From the NCBI RefSeq assembly GCF_900129865.1, contig NZ_FQXD01000007.1, forward strand, positions 33,155 to 97,154: 64,000 bases of DNA, read 5' to 3'. This stretch comes from Virgibacillus chiguensis (GTDB lineage Bacteria > Bacillota > Bacilli > Bacillales > Amphibacillaceae). The notes under the pieces were generated by a model. The model saw only the letters and a list, made by a program, of their open reading frames with translations. It was not told where the DNA came from and did no database searches. Made by a program: the position numbers and the translations under genes. Below, piece by piece: positions 1 to 8,637 of this stretch; position 1 is the first letter of the stretch, and each line of letters opens with the position of its first letter.

Positions 1-1
1 A

Positions 2-763
2 AAATTGTTTCATTCTATTGGCATCGGCTCTGCACAAGTTGACGCTAAAGTAGACACAGAAGACTTCAAACCCGGGGGGACAGTGGAAGGTGTTTTAGAC
101 ATAGAAGGAGGCAATTCGGAACAGCGAATTGACCAAGTTTATGTAACCGTTGCAACAAATTATACGTCAGAAATAGGGGATAATGAAGATGATAATGTGC
201 GGCATGTATTAGGACGCTTTAAGCTTACAGACGAATTTGTTATTCAAGAAGGCGAAAAGAAGTCGATCCCTTTTAGCTTCCAACTACCTGTACGTACACC
301 AGCAACTTTAGGAAAAACAAGGGTTTGGTTGGAAACAGGCATGGATATTAAAAAAGCGCTTGATCCAAGAGATAAAGACCACATCCACGTTGATCCGCAT
401 CCATTAGTTGACGCTTTTCTTGATGCCGCAGACAGCTTAGGATTGGAATTAAAAGAAGTAGAATGTGAGTTCACCCCCCTTTTCTTTGGATTAAGAAAGG
501 AGTTTCCGATAGTTCAAGAATTTGAATTTAAGCCAGAGGAAGGGAAATATAAACGGAAACTTGATGAATTAGAAGCTTTATTTTTTGTCTACGAATCAGA
601 GGTTGTAGCCGTTATCGAAGTTGATCGGAAAATGAGAAACGATGATCATCCGCTCGCAGAAAATTTTGATTTAGATGAAAGCAACGTTGTACTACGCTAT
701 GGATTTGATGATGTGGATGATTTGCCAGAGAAACTAGAGACTCTCATTGAGGAAAACCTCTAG
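2..763 (+). CDS. spo0M: Spo0M family sporulation-control protein (5' end cut by window)
   Basis: This is a Spo0M-family protein with an arrestin-like beta-sandwich fold. It is cytoplasmic, and in Bacillus subtilis it influences the Spo0A-dependent entry into sporulation. About 253 residues are visible. The early SIGIGSAQVDAKV stretch and the KPGGTVEGVLDIEGG segment are the family's N-terminal strand pattern. Relatives carry a few residues (about MSFFKK) before this point, and the frame is open to the window edge, so the TTG at base 5 is read as an internal Leu and the real start lies outside. The C-terminal half is acidic (DDVDDLPEKLETLIEE), as in the family. It is followed at once by an intrinsic terminator, so it is probably the last or only gene of its transcript. 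The family call is firm; the exact start is unknown. Confidence 0.85.
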   Translation, partial: KLFHSIGIGSAQVDAKVDTEDFKPGGTVEGVLDIEGGNSEQRIDQVYVTVATNYTSEIGDNEDDNVRHVLGRFKLTDEFVIQEGEKKSIPFSFQLPVRTPATLGKTRVWLETGMDIKKALDPRDKDHIHVDPHPLVDAFLDAADSLGLELKEVECEFTPLFFGLRKEFPIVQEFEFKPEEGKYKRKLDELEALFFVYESEVVAVIEVDRKMRNDDHPLAENFDLDESNVVLRYGFDDVDDLPEKLETLIEENL

Positions 764-826
764 TAATGCTAGTTCTACAGTAACTTATATCGAAATAAAC
801 AATGGACACCTTAAATAAAGGTATTA

Positions 827-870
827 GAGAGCTTTAAATCCTCTTAGACAAAGGATTTGAAGCTCTTTTT
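827..870 (+). terminator. Intrinsic terminator of spo0M
   Basis: GAGAGCTTTAAATCC pairs with GGATTTGAAGCTCT across a 10-11 nt loop and is followed by a TTTTT tract. It lies 64 bases after the spo0M stop. The rest of 764-1093 holds the promoter/operator of the next gene; no reading frame is apparent in it. Confidence 0.85.
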
Positions 871-1034
871 ATATTTGTTTCTTCGCTGCTATAACCGGTT
901 GTAGCTTCTTTGAATAAGCCTCATGTCAAATCATACAAACAATGGCAATTCTTACAGTACAGCATGTGCGGAATAAACACAATACTGCTTTCTTAAAGCT
1001 AGACACGGTGATATTAAGAAAATAACATATTAAC

Positions 1035-1066
1035 TTGACATGTATTAACAACATGTTATAACATGT
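1035..1066 (+). promoter_or_regulatory. Promoter overlapped by a GntR-type palindromic operator
   Basis: TTGACA (1035-1040) and TATAAC (1057-1062) are spaced 16 bp apart. The -10 element sits inside a perfect 16-bp palindrome, ACATGTTATAACATGT (1051-1066). That position fits repression by the GntR/UTRA protein encoded two genes downstream. The core GTTATAAC recurs in front of three other transcription units at 54.8, 57.0 and 57.6 kb. Binding itself is inference. Confidence 0.7.
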
Positions 1067-1093
1067 ACACATAATATTAAAGGAGGAATAGGC

Positions 1094-1834
1094 ATGCAGA
1101 CAAAAGAAGAAATCGTTCGCTATCTAAATTATTTAACAGACACTTGGAAAACTGTAGTGGAAAATGAGGTTGAGCCTATCGAGAAAGCAGCCGACCTGAT
1201 CTTTCAAAGCTGTCAACAAGGTGGTCGATTTTATGTATTTGGTTCAGGTCATTCCCATATGGTAGCTGAAGAAATATATATTCGAGCTGGTGGATTAGCA
1301 TATGTAAAGGGTATGTTACCCCCAGAACTTATGTTACATGAGATGCCAAATAAAAGTACGTATTTAGAAAGACTAGATGGATATGCAAAAAGTATGTTGA
1401 ACTTATACAAGGTGGATGACAAAGATACGTTAATGGTCGTCTCAAATTCTGGCAGAAATAATGTTCCTGTAGAAATGTGTTTGGAAGCAAAAAAACTAGG
1501 TGCCAGTGTAGTTGCGCTAACATCCATGGATCATTCCACCAATGTATCCTCCAGACATGCTTCCAATAAAAAAATGTACGACATTGCAGATGTAACCATC
1601 GATAATCACGCTCCTAAAGGGGATGCAGCGTACATGATGGAAGGTGTTCATACGGGATTAGGACCAACATCTGATTTTACAAGTATCGGGATAGCCCAAG
1701 CAATCATTATAGGCGTTATTCACAAGTTAAAAGAAGCTGGTTTAGAAGTACCTGTCTTTAAAAGCTCCAACGTAGATGGCGCTGATAAATACAATGACAA
1801 AATCTTTGATACCTACTATGGATATTGGAAATAG
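1094..1834 (+). CDS. SIS-domain protein, UPF0309 family
   Basis: This is a 246-residue protein with a single sugar isomerase (SIS) domain, matching the UPF0309 group of putative phosphosugar-binding or isomerase proteins. The sugar-phosphate binding loops are visible as FGSGHSHM at residues 49-56 and SNSGRNN at 117-123. Such domains act on keto- or aldo-sugar phosphates, often amino sugars; the substrate here is not known. The ATG is preceded by AAAGGAGGAA at ideal spacing. A GntR/UTRA regulator follows 71 bp downstream, then a nucleotidyltransferase-like protein, which suggests a small amino-sugar or cell-envelope sugar locus under local repression. The domain call is solid; the biochemical role is inference. 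Confidence 0.85.
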   Translation: MQTKEEIVRYLNYLTDTWKTVVENEVEPIEKAADLIFQSCQQGGRFYVFGSGHSHMVAEEIYIRAGGLAYVKGMLPPELMLHEMPNKSTYLERLDGYAKSMLNLYKVDDKDTLMVVSNSGRNNVPVEMCLEAKKLGASVVALTSMDHSTNVSSRHASNKKMYDIADVTIDNHAPKGDAAYMMEGVHTGLGPTSDFTSIGIAQAIIIGVIHKLKEAGLEVPVFKSSNVDGADKYNDKIFDTYYGYWK

Positions 1835-1905
1835 TACATTTTATAATCCATTTCTTACGCATGATACAATGAAGCTATTAGATTATAGAAAAGGAATGCA
1901 ATGAT

Positions 1906-2616
1906 ATGAAATCGAATGTAGCGAAATACCAAATCGTGAAACAGTATATTTTAGATCAAATTGAAAAAAGAATTTATCAGCCACATCAATTAATTGAATC
2001 GGAATTAGAATTAACAGAAAAGCTAGGCGTTTCTAGAATAACGGTAAGAAAAGCATTGGAAGAATTGGTGAGTGAAAAAGTGTTGTCGAAGAAAAAAGGA
2101 GTTGGAACATTTGTAAACCCTCTTCCTAAATATTTAGGTTTTAAGCCAGGAATAGGCTTTACTTCTGAAGCAAAAAACAGAGGGCTAACTCCTTCAACTA
2201 ACTTGTTGCGGCTTGCTAAAGTAGCGGCAGAGGAAAATCAAGCTACAGATATGCAAATCCATGTAGGTGATCCATTGTGGCTTGTCGAACGGATTCGCTA
2301 TGCGAATAACGTAGCAGTGTCTTACGAGTTAGAGTATTTTGATTACCACTTAGTCGGAGAATTGACCGAAGACATTTGTAAACAATCCATTTATGAACAT
2401 TTAAAAGAAAAAGGGATCGAATACGAATATGTCGACCAAAGGATTTCAGCTCTATTAGCTGATGAAGCCTCTGCGCACCATTTAAACGTTCCGATTGGCT
2501 CACCGCTTATTAACATAAAAAACATTGCGTATTTAAAAAATGGAAAGCCTTTTAATCTTGGCTTCGCATTGTACCAAACAAATTCATTCCATCTCATGCA
2601 TACCGTGTATCGCTAG
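1906..2616 (+). CDS. GntR/HutC-family transcriptional regulator (UTRA domain)
   Basis: This 236-residue regulator has a GntR winged helix-turn-helix at about residues 5-72 (ELELTEKLGVSRITVRKAL is the recognition region, and GVGTFV the wing). A UTRA effector domain follows from about residue 95 to the end. HutC-subfamily proteins sense small ligands such as sugar phosphates and usually repress their neighbours. It sits 71 bp after the SIS gene and is probably co-transcribed with it. The perfect palindrome overlapping the upstream -10 element is the obvious candidate operator, making autoregulation likely. A dispersed repeat begins two bases after its stop codon and separates it from the next gene of the locus. 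Confidence 0.9.
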   Translation: MKSNVAKYQIVKQYILDQIEKRIYQPHQLIESELELTEKLGVSRITVRKALEELVSEKVLSKKKGVGTFVNPLPKYLGFKPGIGFTSEAKNRGLTPSTNLLRLAKVAAEENQATDMQIHVGDPLWLVERIRYANNVAVSYELEYFDYHLVGELTEDICKQSIYEHLKEKGIEYEYVDQRISALLADEASAHHLNVPIGSPLINIKNIAYLKNGKPFNLGFALYQTNSFHLMHTVYR

Positions 2617-2617
2617 T

Positions 2618-2881
2618 AAAAGCAAAAGCTTAGAGCGCGCGCTTAGTAACATAGCGAGTGGAAGTATCAACGAAAGATTTAGGAATTATGCCACTAAGGC
2701 AGGGGTACGCGTACGTCAGGCGGCAAGCCCGTTTTTAGTCAGCCTTCCTCTTAGTCATGAGCCTTATGTTAACTTCGCTTAGAGTTATTCATGAAATCGC
2801 CTAGTTGCTGAGCGCTAGAAGCCGGACGTGGCTATTCCGTTATGTTGTTATACATAAGCATCTTATTTTATATTTTCCTAG
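2618..2881 (+). repeat. Dispersed 265-bp structured repeat, copy 1 (diverged)
   Basis: This segment shares blocks with the copies at 17567-17832 and 44824-45097. Examples are the stretch around TAGCGAGTGGAAG, then CGGCAAGCCCGT, the CAGCCTTCCT block, CGCCTAGTTGCTG, CCGGACGTGGCTA and a TTTTCCTAG end. It is the most diverged of the three. It starts immediately after the GntR stop and fills most of the gap to the next gene. Confidence 0.75.
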
Positions 2882-2940
2882 TGAGTGAAAGCGAATCACA
2901 CATTTTGAGTATCAAGCCTAATTCCAAAGGAGAGTTCTAT

Positions 2941-4293
2941 ATGAAAGTGATACTGTTATGTAGCGATTATGAGGAAAAACTATTCCCTTACGATAAAGAA
3001 TGGCAACCCGCTTGTTTAGAGGTTTTAAATGTTTCTAATATTATTCATCAGGTTGATTTTTTTATAAAAAATGGCATAAACCCTAAGGATATACATGTTT
3101 TTTTAGGGCATCAACCAAAGCAAGTCACCCATCTATTGTGGAAATATTCGGGTATTCAACTGCATGGTAATTTTAACGATTTCCGAAGCTTTTTAGCTGG
3201 AATTTATCCAAGCTTAGATGAAAAAACGGTCATCGTAAAATCAGACTATGTCTTTGTTAACGAAGATCTCAAGAAAATATTACATCATCATGCCGAAGAT
3301 TCCGTATTATTAACAGAGAAGAAAGAAAGCACAGAAGCCATCTGCGCCAACGTAGAAAATGATGCCATTCAATATTTTTTAGGACATCCTAGGGATCATT
3401 ATGTTACCCATCAAGTAGCAGGAGTGTATGGTTTAAGTAAAGCGGCATTACAATATATCATTCATAGTTCAGATGGCTTCGAAAAAAGAATTTCAGGTTC
3501 CATGATTCCAGATTCGTTTTTCATTGAAAACGGATTGAATCAGTATTTGGATGATGGATCACAAATAAAATGTAAGCTTGCCGATAATAAAATTTTTCAA
3601 CTGAGGTTTCCTTGGGACATTTTAAATGCTAATGTGTATCATTTGGATTTACTGGTTAAGCAATTGACAGAAAATGATATTAGCCCAAGTGCAAAAATAG
3701 ATAAAACAGCTTCTATTCATGGCGTTATAAAAATTGGCGATCACTCGTATGTAGGAAAAAATGTGGTCGTAAATGGAAACCTCATCGTAGGCGATCATGT
3801 GGTCATTGATAATGGAGCCATTTTAAATGGAAACATACTCATTGGCGACCATTCCTATGTGAAGGACTACGCAAAAGTGGAAGGGTCAACTGTCATCGGC
3901 AAAGAGAATAAATTTGGACATAATGCAGAGTTTAAAGGGGTTTCTATGAAAGGCGTTTCTGCTGTTCATTATAGCGAGATGTTTGGTATCATGGGACGGT
4001 ATGTCGACGTTGCAGCAGCGTGCGTAGCTGGGATTTTAAGATTTAATGATACAAAACAGCCGCACAACATGACAGGTCGGACTTACACGCCGGAGCATTC
4101 AAATGCCATTTTTATAGGAGATTATACGCGGACAGGCATTAATAACGTTTTCTTTCCAGGTGTTAAAATTGGCAGTAATTCCGCTTTATATCCTGGGCTT
4201 AATATAGAAAAAGATGTCGCCCATGAAACCTTAGTCATAAAGAAACAAGAAACTATTGAAAATAGATGGGGTGCAAAGAGATACGGCTGGTAG
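2941..4293 (+). CDS. NDP-sugar pyrophosphorylase-like protein with left-handed beta-helix and degenerate catalytic loop
   Basis: This 450-residue protein is built like GlmU and related sugar-1-phosphate nucleotidyltransferases. Residues 1-230 are an NTase-like domain ending in the typical PWDILNAN. From about 247 there are hexapeptide repeats of a left-handed beta-helix (IGDHSYVGKNVVV, IGDHSYVKDYA, IGSNSALYPG). The signature loop GxGTRLxPxTxxxPK near the N-terminus is absent: the protein reads LLCSDYEEKLFPYDKEWQP, with no glycine-rich turn and no catalytic Arg/Lys pattern. It may therefore bind rather than transfer nucleotides. ATG 2941 was chosen over an upstream in-frame ATG because of AAAGGAGAG just before it and because homology begins there. 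It probably belongs with the SIS and GntR genes. Confidence 0.75.
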   Translation: MKVILLCSDYEEKLFPYDKEWQPACLEVLNVSNIIHQVDFFIKNGINPKDIHVFLGHQPKQVTHLLWKYSGIQLHGNFNDFRSFLAGIYPSLDEKTVIVKSDYVFVNEDLKKILHHHAEDSVLLTEKKESTEAICANVENDAIQYFLGHPRDHYVTHQVAGVYGLSKAALQYIIHSSDGFEKRISGSMIPDSFFIENGLNQYLDDGSQIKCKLADNKIFQLRFPWDILNANVYHLDLLVKQLTENDISPSAKIDKTASIHGVIKIGDHSYVGKNVVVNGNLIVGDHVVIDNGAILNGNILIGDHSYVKDYAKVEGSTVIGKENKFGHNAEFKGVSMKGVSAVHYSEMFGIMGRYVDVAAACVAGILRFNDTKQPHNMTGRTYTPEHSNAIFIGDYTRTGINNVFFPGVKIGSNSALYPGLNIEKDVAHETLVIKKQETIENRWGAKRYGW

Positions 4294-4654
4294 AATCAAC
4301 CATTAACAAGTGCATTTTCAAGAAGCCGTTAAGGGTACTTTCCCCTAAACGGCTTGTAAAATTCTCGATTATATTTATGGAAGTCCGCACCTTATCTCCA
4401 GGATTCATGTACCAACAGGAAAGTGCTCCTTATACAGCATTTTACAAAAACCGATGCTTTTATCAAATTTCCCCTATTATTAACAACATTACATCATTTA
4501 TCGAAAAGGCCCATAACATGTCATTTTGTGATATAATGAGTTGCCTGCACGCTTGAAAACCTCGCATTATAAGTAAGTCATCATTAATTTTGTACACATT
4601 TCGCAACAAACTCTAATTGTTATTTTACAAAAATTTTGATAAGGGGGAATTTTA
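4294..4654. other. Intergenic stretch before the GltS-type gene
   Basis: It holds the hairpin at 4323-4355 and a TGATATAAT stretch near 4530-4537 that could be an extended -10 element for the downstream transporter. No convincing -35 or operator was seen, and the reading frames here have no plausible ribosome binding site. Confidence 0.4.
4323..4355 (+). terminator. Hairpin after the beta-helix gene
   Basis: AAGCCGTTAAGGG pairs with CCCTAAACGGCTT (one mismatch) over a short loop, 30 bp past the stop. No uninterrupted T tract follows, so termination is probable rather than certain. Confidence 0.55.
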
Positions 4655-6010
4655 TTGGAAAATTTCACAATTTGGTCTTTAATGATTGATCTTAGCATTA
4701 TTTCTGGATTACTTTTGGTCGGAACGATTTTACGAGCAAAAGTAAAATGGATTCAAGCTTTATTTCTACCTGCTAGTATGATTGCAGGATTTCTCGGACT
4801 TGCATTTGGCCCGAGTGGCTTTGGTATATTACCTTTCTCCAATCAATTTAGCGCTTATCCTGGGTTACTTATTGCTGTCATTTTTGCGGCTATTCCTATT
4901 GGCGCAGCAAAAGTACACTTATCTGAAGTGTTTCACCGCGTTCGCAATATGTTCTCTTATTCTATGATTCTTACCCTATCCATGTGGGGGATTGGTGTTC
5001 TTTTTGCATTGCTTATTTTAAATCCCATCTTTTCAGACTTACCTAGCGGGTTCGGTCTCGTCTTAGGTGCAGGGTTTTTAGGTGGACACGGTACAGCAGC
5101 AGCAATTGGCGAAGGGTTAGCTCATGCTGGTTGGAAAGAAGCAATGGATTTAGCGATGACCTCTGCAACCGTAGGCATTCTCATTGCAGTATTAGGTGGA
5201 CTATTTCTTATTAAGCATAGTACTGAAAAAGGAAAAACGAAATTTATTACGAATTTTAAGGACCTTCCTACTGAGTTAAAATCTGGGCTTATACCTAAAT
5301 CCAAACGTTTCTACATGGGACAAGAGACTGTATCATCCAGTTCTATTGATCCCCTTGTACTACACTTGGCGATTATCGCCTTTGTCATTGGTGTATCCTA
5401 TTGGATTACAAATAGTCTGTCCGACTTAATACCATCTGTTTCCGTGCCACTATTCAGTGTTGCTTTTGTTCTTGGTTTATTGTTTCAAGCGATTAGCCGC
5501 AGAATAAAATCAGATGAGTATATTGATCAACGTGTAATGGAACGAATTGGCGGAACAGCTACAGATTTTCTCGTCGCTTTCGGTATTGCATCGATTAACA
5601 TCACTGTCGTTATCGATTACGCTTTACCGCTACTTTTCTTATTCGCCTTCGGAACAATTTGGGCATATGTATTATTCCATTTTGTTGGACCCAATATATT
5701 TAAAGATTTTTGGTTAGAAAAATCTATTTTTGGTTGGGGCTGGAGTACTGGCACTGTTGCTATGGGATTAGCGCTATTACGTATTGTCGACCCTGAACTG
5801 AAGAGTCGTACTCCAGAAGACTATGCTCTTGCTTATATTGGTGTCGCCCCTGTCGATATTATCATCGTAACCTTTGCTCCAATCTTATTTGGACTCGGAT
5901 TTACTTGGGTTATCCCTCTTGTACTCCTACTTGGAGCTGCAGTAATTATCGCCATTTACAAATCTGCAGGTTGGTGGGGACAAGGTAAACATGAAAACAC
6001 GCCTAGCTAA
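4655..6010 (+). CDS. gltS: Sodium/glutamate symporter family membrane protein (GltS-like)
   Basis: A 451-residue polytopic membrane protein of the GltS type, which imports glutamate with Na+. There are about 11-12 hydrophobic segments in two halves, with the family's conserved loop GGHGTAAA at residues 143-150 and a matching GWGWSTG...AMGLALLR segment in the second half. The length is slightly above the 400-residue norm. The start is a TTG preceded by AAGGGGG. The gene stands alone and its stop codon lies inside the stem of a bidirectional terminator. A glutamate or related anion substrate is inferred from family membership only. Confidence 0.8.
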   Translation: MENFTIWSLMIDLSIISGLLLVGTILRAKVKWIQALFLPASMIAGFLGLAFGPSGFGILPFSNQFSAYPGLLIAVIFAAIPIGAAKVHLSEVFHRVRNMFSYSMILTLSMWGIGVLFALLILNPIFSDLPSGFGLVLGAGFLGGHGTAAAIGEGLAHAGWKEAMDLAMTSATVGILIAVLGGLFLIKHSTEKGKTKFITNFKDLPTELKSGLIPKSKRFYMGQETVSSSSIDPLVLHLAIIAFVIGVSYWITNSLSDLIPSVSVPLFSVAFVLGLLFQAISRRIKSDEYIDQRVMERIGGTATDFLVAFGIASINITVVIDYALPLLFLFAFGTIWAYVLFHFVGPNIFKDFWLEKSIFGWGWSTGTVAMGLALLRIVDPELKSRTPEDYALAYIGVAPVDIIIVTFAPILFGLGFTWVIPLVLLLGAAVIIAIYKSAGWWGQGKHENTPS

Positions 6011-6020
6011 GCTGGCGTGT
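5997..6020. terminator. Bidirectional terminator between convergent genes
   Basis: ACACGCC and GGCGTGT pair around a 10-nt loop. The plus strand continues CTTTC and the minus strand continues TTTTC. The stem overlaps the last codons of the transporter and ends 8 bp before the stop of the convergent gene. Confidence 0.75.
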
Positions 6021-6027
6021 CTTTCAT

Positions 6028-6396
6028 CTATACAACGGCTGGACCGACTAAAGATATAGGTTGTTTACCCAGAATCAATTCACATATCTTTCCATAACCG
6101 ATTTGTTTATAAGCGCCTAAGAGGGCCTTAATATCTTGTGATTTCGGGTCTTCTTTTAATTTGTTAATCTCCCGTTTATACACATTTAAGATATAATCAT
6201 CGTTAACTTGTGGTCGATACTTAGTTGGATCTTCGTCCATGATGAGACAACCCATATATTGAAAATTAAACTGTAGCTGTCTCGTCAATTGAATGATTCG
6301 CTTGAATTGCTTATACTCTTCTGGTTTAGTTGCTCTAAATGACGCGATTGCACGTTTCGCATCTAATAATTCCTCATAGCTAGAAGTAATAATCAT
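6028..6396 (-). CDS. Conserved hypothetical protein (122 aa)
   Basis: I do not recognise the family. The protein is soluble, rich in Lys, Tyr and Ile, and predicted mostly helical, with no signal peptide or membrane segment. A YMGCLIMDEDPTKYRP segment lies mid-protein. A strong AGGAGAGG ribosome binding site precedes the ATG. It follows the thioesterase gene by 24 bp on the same strand, so the two are likely co-transcribed and end at the shared bidirectional terminator. Confidence 0.6.
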   Translation of the reverse strand: MIITSSYEELLDAKRAIASFRATKPEEYKQFKRIIQLTRQLQFNFQYMGCLIMDEDPTKYRPQVNDDYILNVYKREINKLKEDPKSQDIKALLGAYKQIGYGKICELILGKQPISLVGPAVV

Positions 6397-6420
6397 TGAA
6401 AACCTCTCCTTTTCGTCCCT

Positions 6421-6939
6421 TTATTCATCCCAAGGTTTTTTAATAGAAAGTTTAGCAACTAAATCCTTATTTTGTTGTCGTTTTAATCGACGAATTTTGG
6501 CTCTTTCTTCACCAGTCTCATAAAGAAACCTCTCCTCTTCTGTTTCCGGGATTACTTTTGGAACTTCGATCGGCTTTTTATTTTCATCTAAAGCAACAAA
6601 CGTTAAAAACGCTGTAGCCGCTATTCGACGTTCAGCAGTAATCATATCTTCAGCAATGACTTTACAGAAGATTTCCATGGAGCTTTTTCCTGTATAGGCT
6701 ACAAAGGATTCTATACAGACAGAATCGCTTTGGCGAATAGGCGAGTTAAAATTAACGGAGTCCGTAGATGCTGTCACACATTCTTTGACTCTTGCATGTC
6801 TCCTTGCTGACAAGGTGGCACATGCATCTAATTTCTTCATTAACACTCCGCCAAACAACGTGTGGTAATTGTTTAAGTCATTAATTAACACTTGGTCATT
6901 TTGAATGATCCGTGTATCCTTGCTTCTTTTCGCATGCAT
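6421..6939 (-). CDS. Acyl-CoA thioesterase, hotdog fold (YkhA-like)
   Basis: A 172-residue single-hotdog protein of the BACH/YkhA type, which hydrolyses acyl-CoA thioesters in the cytoplasm. The family's N-terminal helix motif is present as NYHTLFGGVLMKKLDACATLSARRHA, carrying the HTLFGG loop and the D that activates water in this group. VTASTDSVNFNSPIRQSDSV forms the following strands. The C-terminal basic tail (RAKIRRLKRQQ) is also seen in relatives. It is the first gene of a two-gene unit with the 122-residue protein. A 10-bp inverted repeat lies about 190 bp upstream. Confidence 0.85.
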   Translation of the reverse strand: MHAKRSKDTRIIQNDQVLINDLNNYHTLFGGVLMKKLDACATLSARRHARVKECVTASTDSVNFNSPIRQSDSVCIESFVAYTGKSSMEIFCKVIAEDMITAERRIAATAFLTFVALDENKKPIEVPKVIPETEEERFLYETGEERAKIRRLKRQQNKDLVAKLSIKKPWDE

Positions 6940-7126
6940 TGTATCACCTTATCTATTCAATTTCAGCTTCTCATCTATTATAATTCCCGTTGACCGCAAG
7001 CGTAAAATGCCAATATCCCATACATCACATAACAAACTGTTATGTAAACGCTTTAAAAACAGAAGATATACGCTTCTCTGTAATTAATTCCACATTTTTA
7101 AGCAACAAGTAAGAATGTTCTTTTAG

Positions 7127-7154
7127 GTTCAATTATCCTTTTCTATAATTGAAC
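7127..7154. promoter_or_regulatory. Perfect inverted repeat in the thioesterase/LysR gap
   Basis: GTTCAATTAT and ATAATTGAAC are perfect 10-bp arms around 8 bases. It could be an operator or an RNA hairpin; no T tract is attached. Apart from this and the LysR terminator, the 6940-7255 gap shows nothing recognisable. Confidence 0.4.
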
Positions 7155-7183
7155 TGTATTTGAAACAAAAAACTAGACCACAT

Positions 7184-7211
7184 GTAAAAAGACCTGGCTT
7201 ATCACCAAGTC
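7184..7211 (-). terminator. Terminator of the LysR gene, member of a REP-like hairpin family
   Basis: Read on the minus strand, GACTTGG and CCAGGTC (one G-T-type imperfection) flank TGATAAG and run into TTTTTAC, 45 bp past the lysR stop. The same hairpin occurs at about 8339, 30418 and 57176, and inverted near 28481 and 59836. Confidence 0.7.
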
Positions 7212-7255
7212 TATGTGGCGCTGAAACGCCTTCGTTTTGCTTATAAACCTAATAC

Positions 7256-8137
7256 TTAATAGTGCAATTTTTCTTCAGCAAAATGGATAAATTCCTTTAT
7301 AACATAAGACAAATTAGAATCTCGCCTCCAAATTAAAGCTAGCTTCCATTCCATTGCAGGGTTCGTTACTGGTATAGAAGTGACTTCTCTCGTCAGCTCC
7401 TGACATGTGCTATCAGGTAGTATAGCAACGCCGATATTCGAAGCTACCATTTCCTCGATAAAATCCAGCTGCGATGTTTCTAAAATAATTTTCGGCTTAA
7501 ATCCTGCCTCTTGACACGCCTTAACGATACTGTCACGTAGGGCAAAATCTTTATTAAACATAATAAACGCTTCTTCTTCTAGTTCATGTAACGTCATACT
7601 TTTTCGTCGAGCGAACCTATGACTCGTTGGAACAACTAACTTTAGCCCTTCATGTATAAAAGTATGGCACGCAAAATCACCGTATGTTGCCGGCAAAACA
7701 ACAACTCCCAAGTCCAATTCACCTTGATGCACTTTTTCTTCAATTCGTTTTGAACCATCTTCCTCTAGCTGAAACGTTATATCTGGGTATTGGCGATGAA
7801 ATGGTGCAATTAATTGCGAAAAGAAAAATCCATTTGTAATCGAAGGAAGGCCAATTCGCATATGTCCTTTTTTCAGTTGCTGAAATTGACCTAAATTCGA
7901 TAATAACGTTTGATATTCTGCTTCTATACTTTTGGCATGCTGATACACGACCTGCCCTTCTTCCGTTAGTACAAGCTTCTTTCTAGAACGAATGAACAAC
8001 GTCGTTCCAAGCTCTTCTTCGAGCGATTTAATAATTCGACTGATCGCAGGTTGCGTTATATATAGTTGGTTTGCAGCCTGGGTGAAGCTTCCGGTCTTCG
8101 TTACCTCCATAAAATACTGTAGATGTTTGATCTCCAC
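7256..8137 (-). CDS. LysR-family transcriptional regulator
   Basis: A 293-residue LysR regulator. Residues 1-60 are the winged HTH (MEIKHLQYFMEVTKTGSFTQAA opening, then QPAISRIIKSLEEELG), followed by the linker helix and a type-2 periplasmic-binding-like effector domain from about residue 90. It resembles the YwbI/CidR group, which controls holin-like or acetate-metabolism genes, but no such gene lies next to it, so its target is open. It is alone on its strand between two gene-poor gaps and has its own terminator. Confidence 0.85.
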   Translation of the reverse strand: MEIKHLQYFMEVTKTGSFTQAANQLYITQPAISRIIKSLEEELGTTLFIRSRKKLVLTEEGQVVYQHAKSIEAEYQTLLSNLGQFQQLKKGHMRIGLPSITNGFFFSQLIAPFHRQYPDITFQLEEDGSKRIEEKVHQGELDLGVVVLPATYGDFACHTFIHEGLKLVVPTSHRFARRKSMTLHELEEEAFIMFNKDFALRDSIVKACQEAGFKPKIILETSQLDFIEEMVASNIGVAILPDSTCQELTREVTSIPVTNPAMEWKLALIWRRDSNLSYVIKEFIHFAEEKLHY

Positions 8138-8637
8138 TTTTCTGCCCCGCTCCCTTAAAGAATAATTGCTAGTTAAAGGAAGTTCTTAAACCTACTCACC
8201 TCGGCATCTTAAACTGCTGTCAGCCTACACATGAAAAAGCCAAATCTAAGAGTATATAGGCTAGATAACAGCACTTCATGCCTGGTTCGTTTAAATCCTT
8301 TTGTGCTACGAACAATCCATCGATAATATAATTAAAAAACTTGGCTTGTCACCAATTCCTATGGCTAAAACTGTAGTATTTTTTTCCTTTTATGTTTTCC
8401 TAGAGTCTATCAACAGACGGTATACGGATCGTTCGCCCACTTATATGTTATCTCCCATTTTTATAACAGCCTAGCATATAACCAAATTAATATGGAGAAA
8501 GCTGTGATTTCTTTATACGAAACGCCCCTGTTCTATTGTAGAAAAGCAATGCTTCGAGCTACTCGACCTTCTCGCTGTATTTGCATCACGTAAACATGTA
8601 AAGTAAACCTTCCCCCTACCTAAGGCATTACCCTATC
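8138..8637. other. 500-bp gene-free stretch
   Basis: It contains one copy of the ACTTGG hairpin family (8331-8377) and, near 8446-8475, a fragment resembling the 85-nt hairpin family (GTTATCTCCCATTTTTATAACAGC). No reading frame with a ribosome binding site was seen. Confidence 0.5.
8331..8377. repeat. REP-like ACTTGG hairpin repeat
   Basis: AAAAAACTTGGCTTGTCACC is followed by AATTCCTATGGCTAAAACTGTAGT. The first part is shared with copies at 7191, 30418 and 57176, and the GTAGTTTT-like tail is shared with the 57176 copy. On the minus strand it is a stem with a T tract, downstream of the 94-residue gene. Confidence 0.6.

Noticed and set aside
5..7. TTG as start codon of spo0M
   Set aside because: The frame is open to the window edge and family members have several residues before this point; the gene is simply cut off.
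4266..4556. 96-codon frame downstream of the beta-helix gene
   Set aside because: It overlaps the preceding gene and the hairpin, has no ribosome binding site, and the translation resembles no protein.
7256..8137. Assigning the LysR gene a named function such as cidR
   Set aside because: Similarity is general and no cid/lrg or acetate genes are adjacent, so only the family is given.
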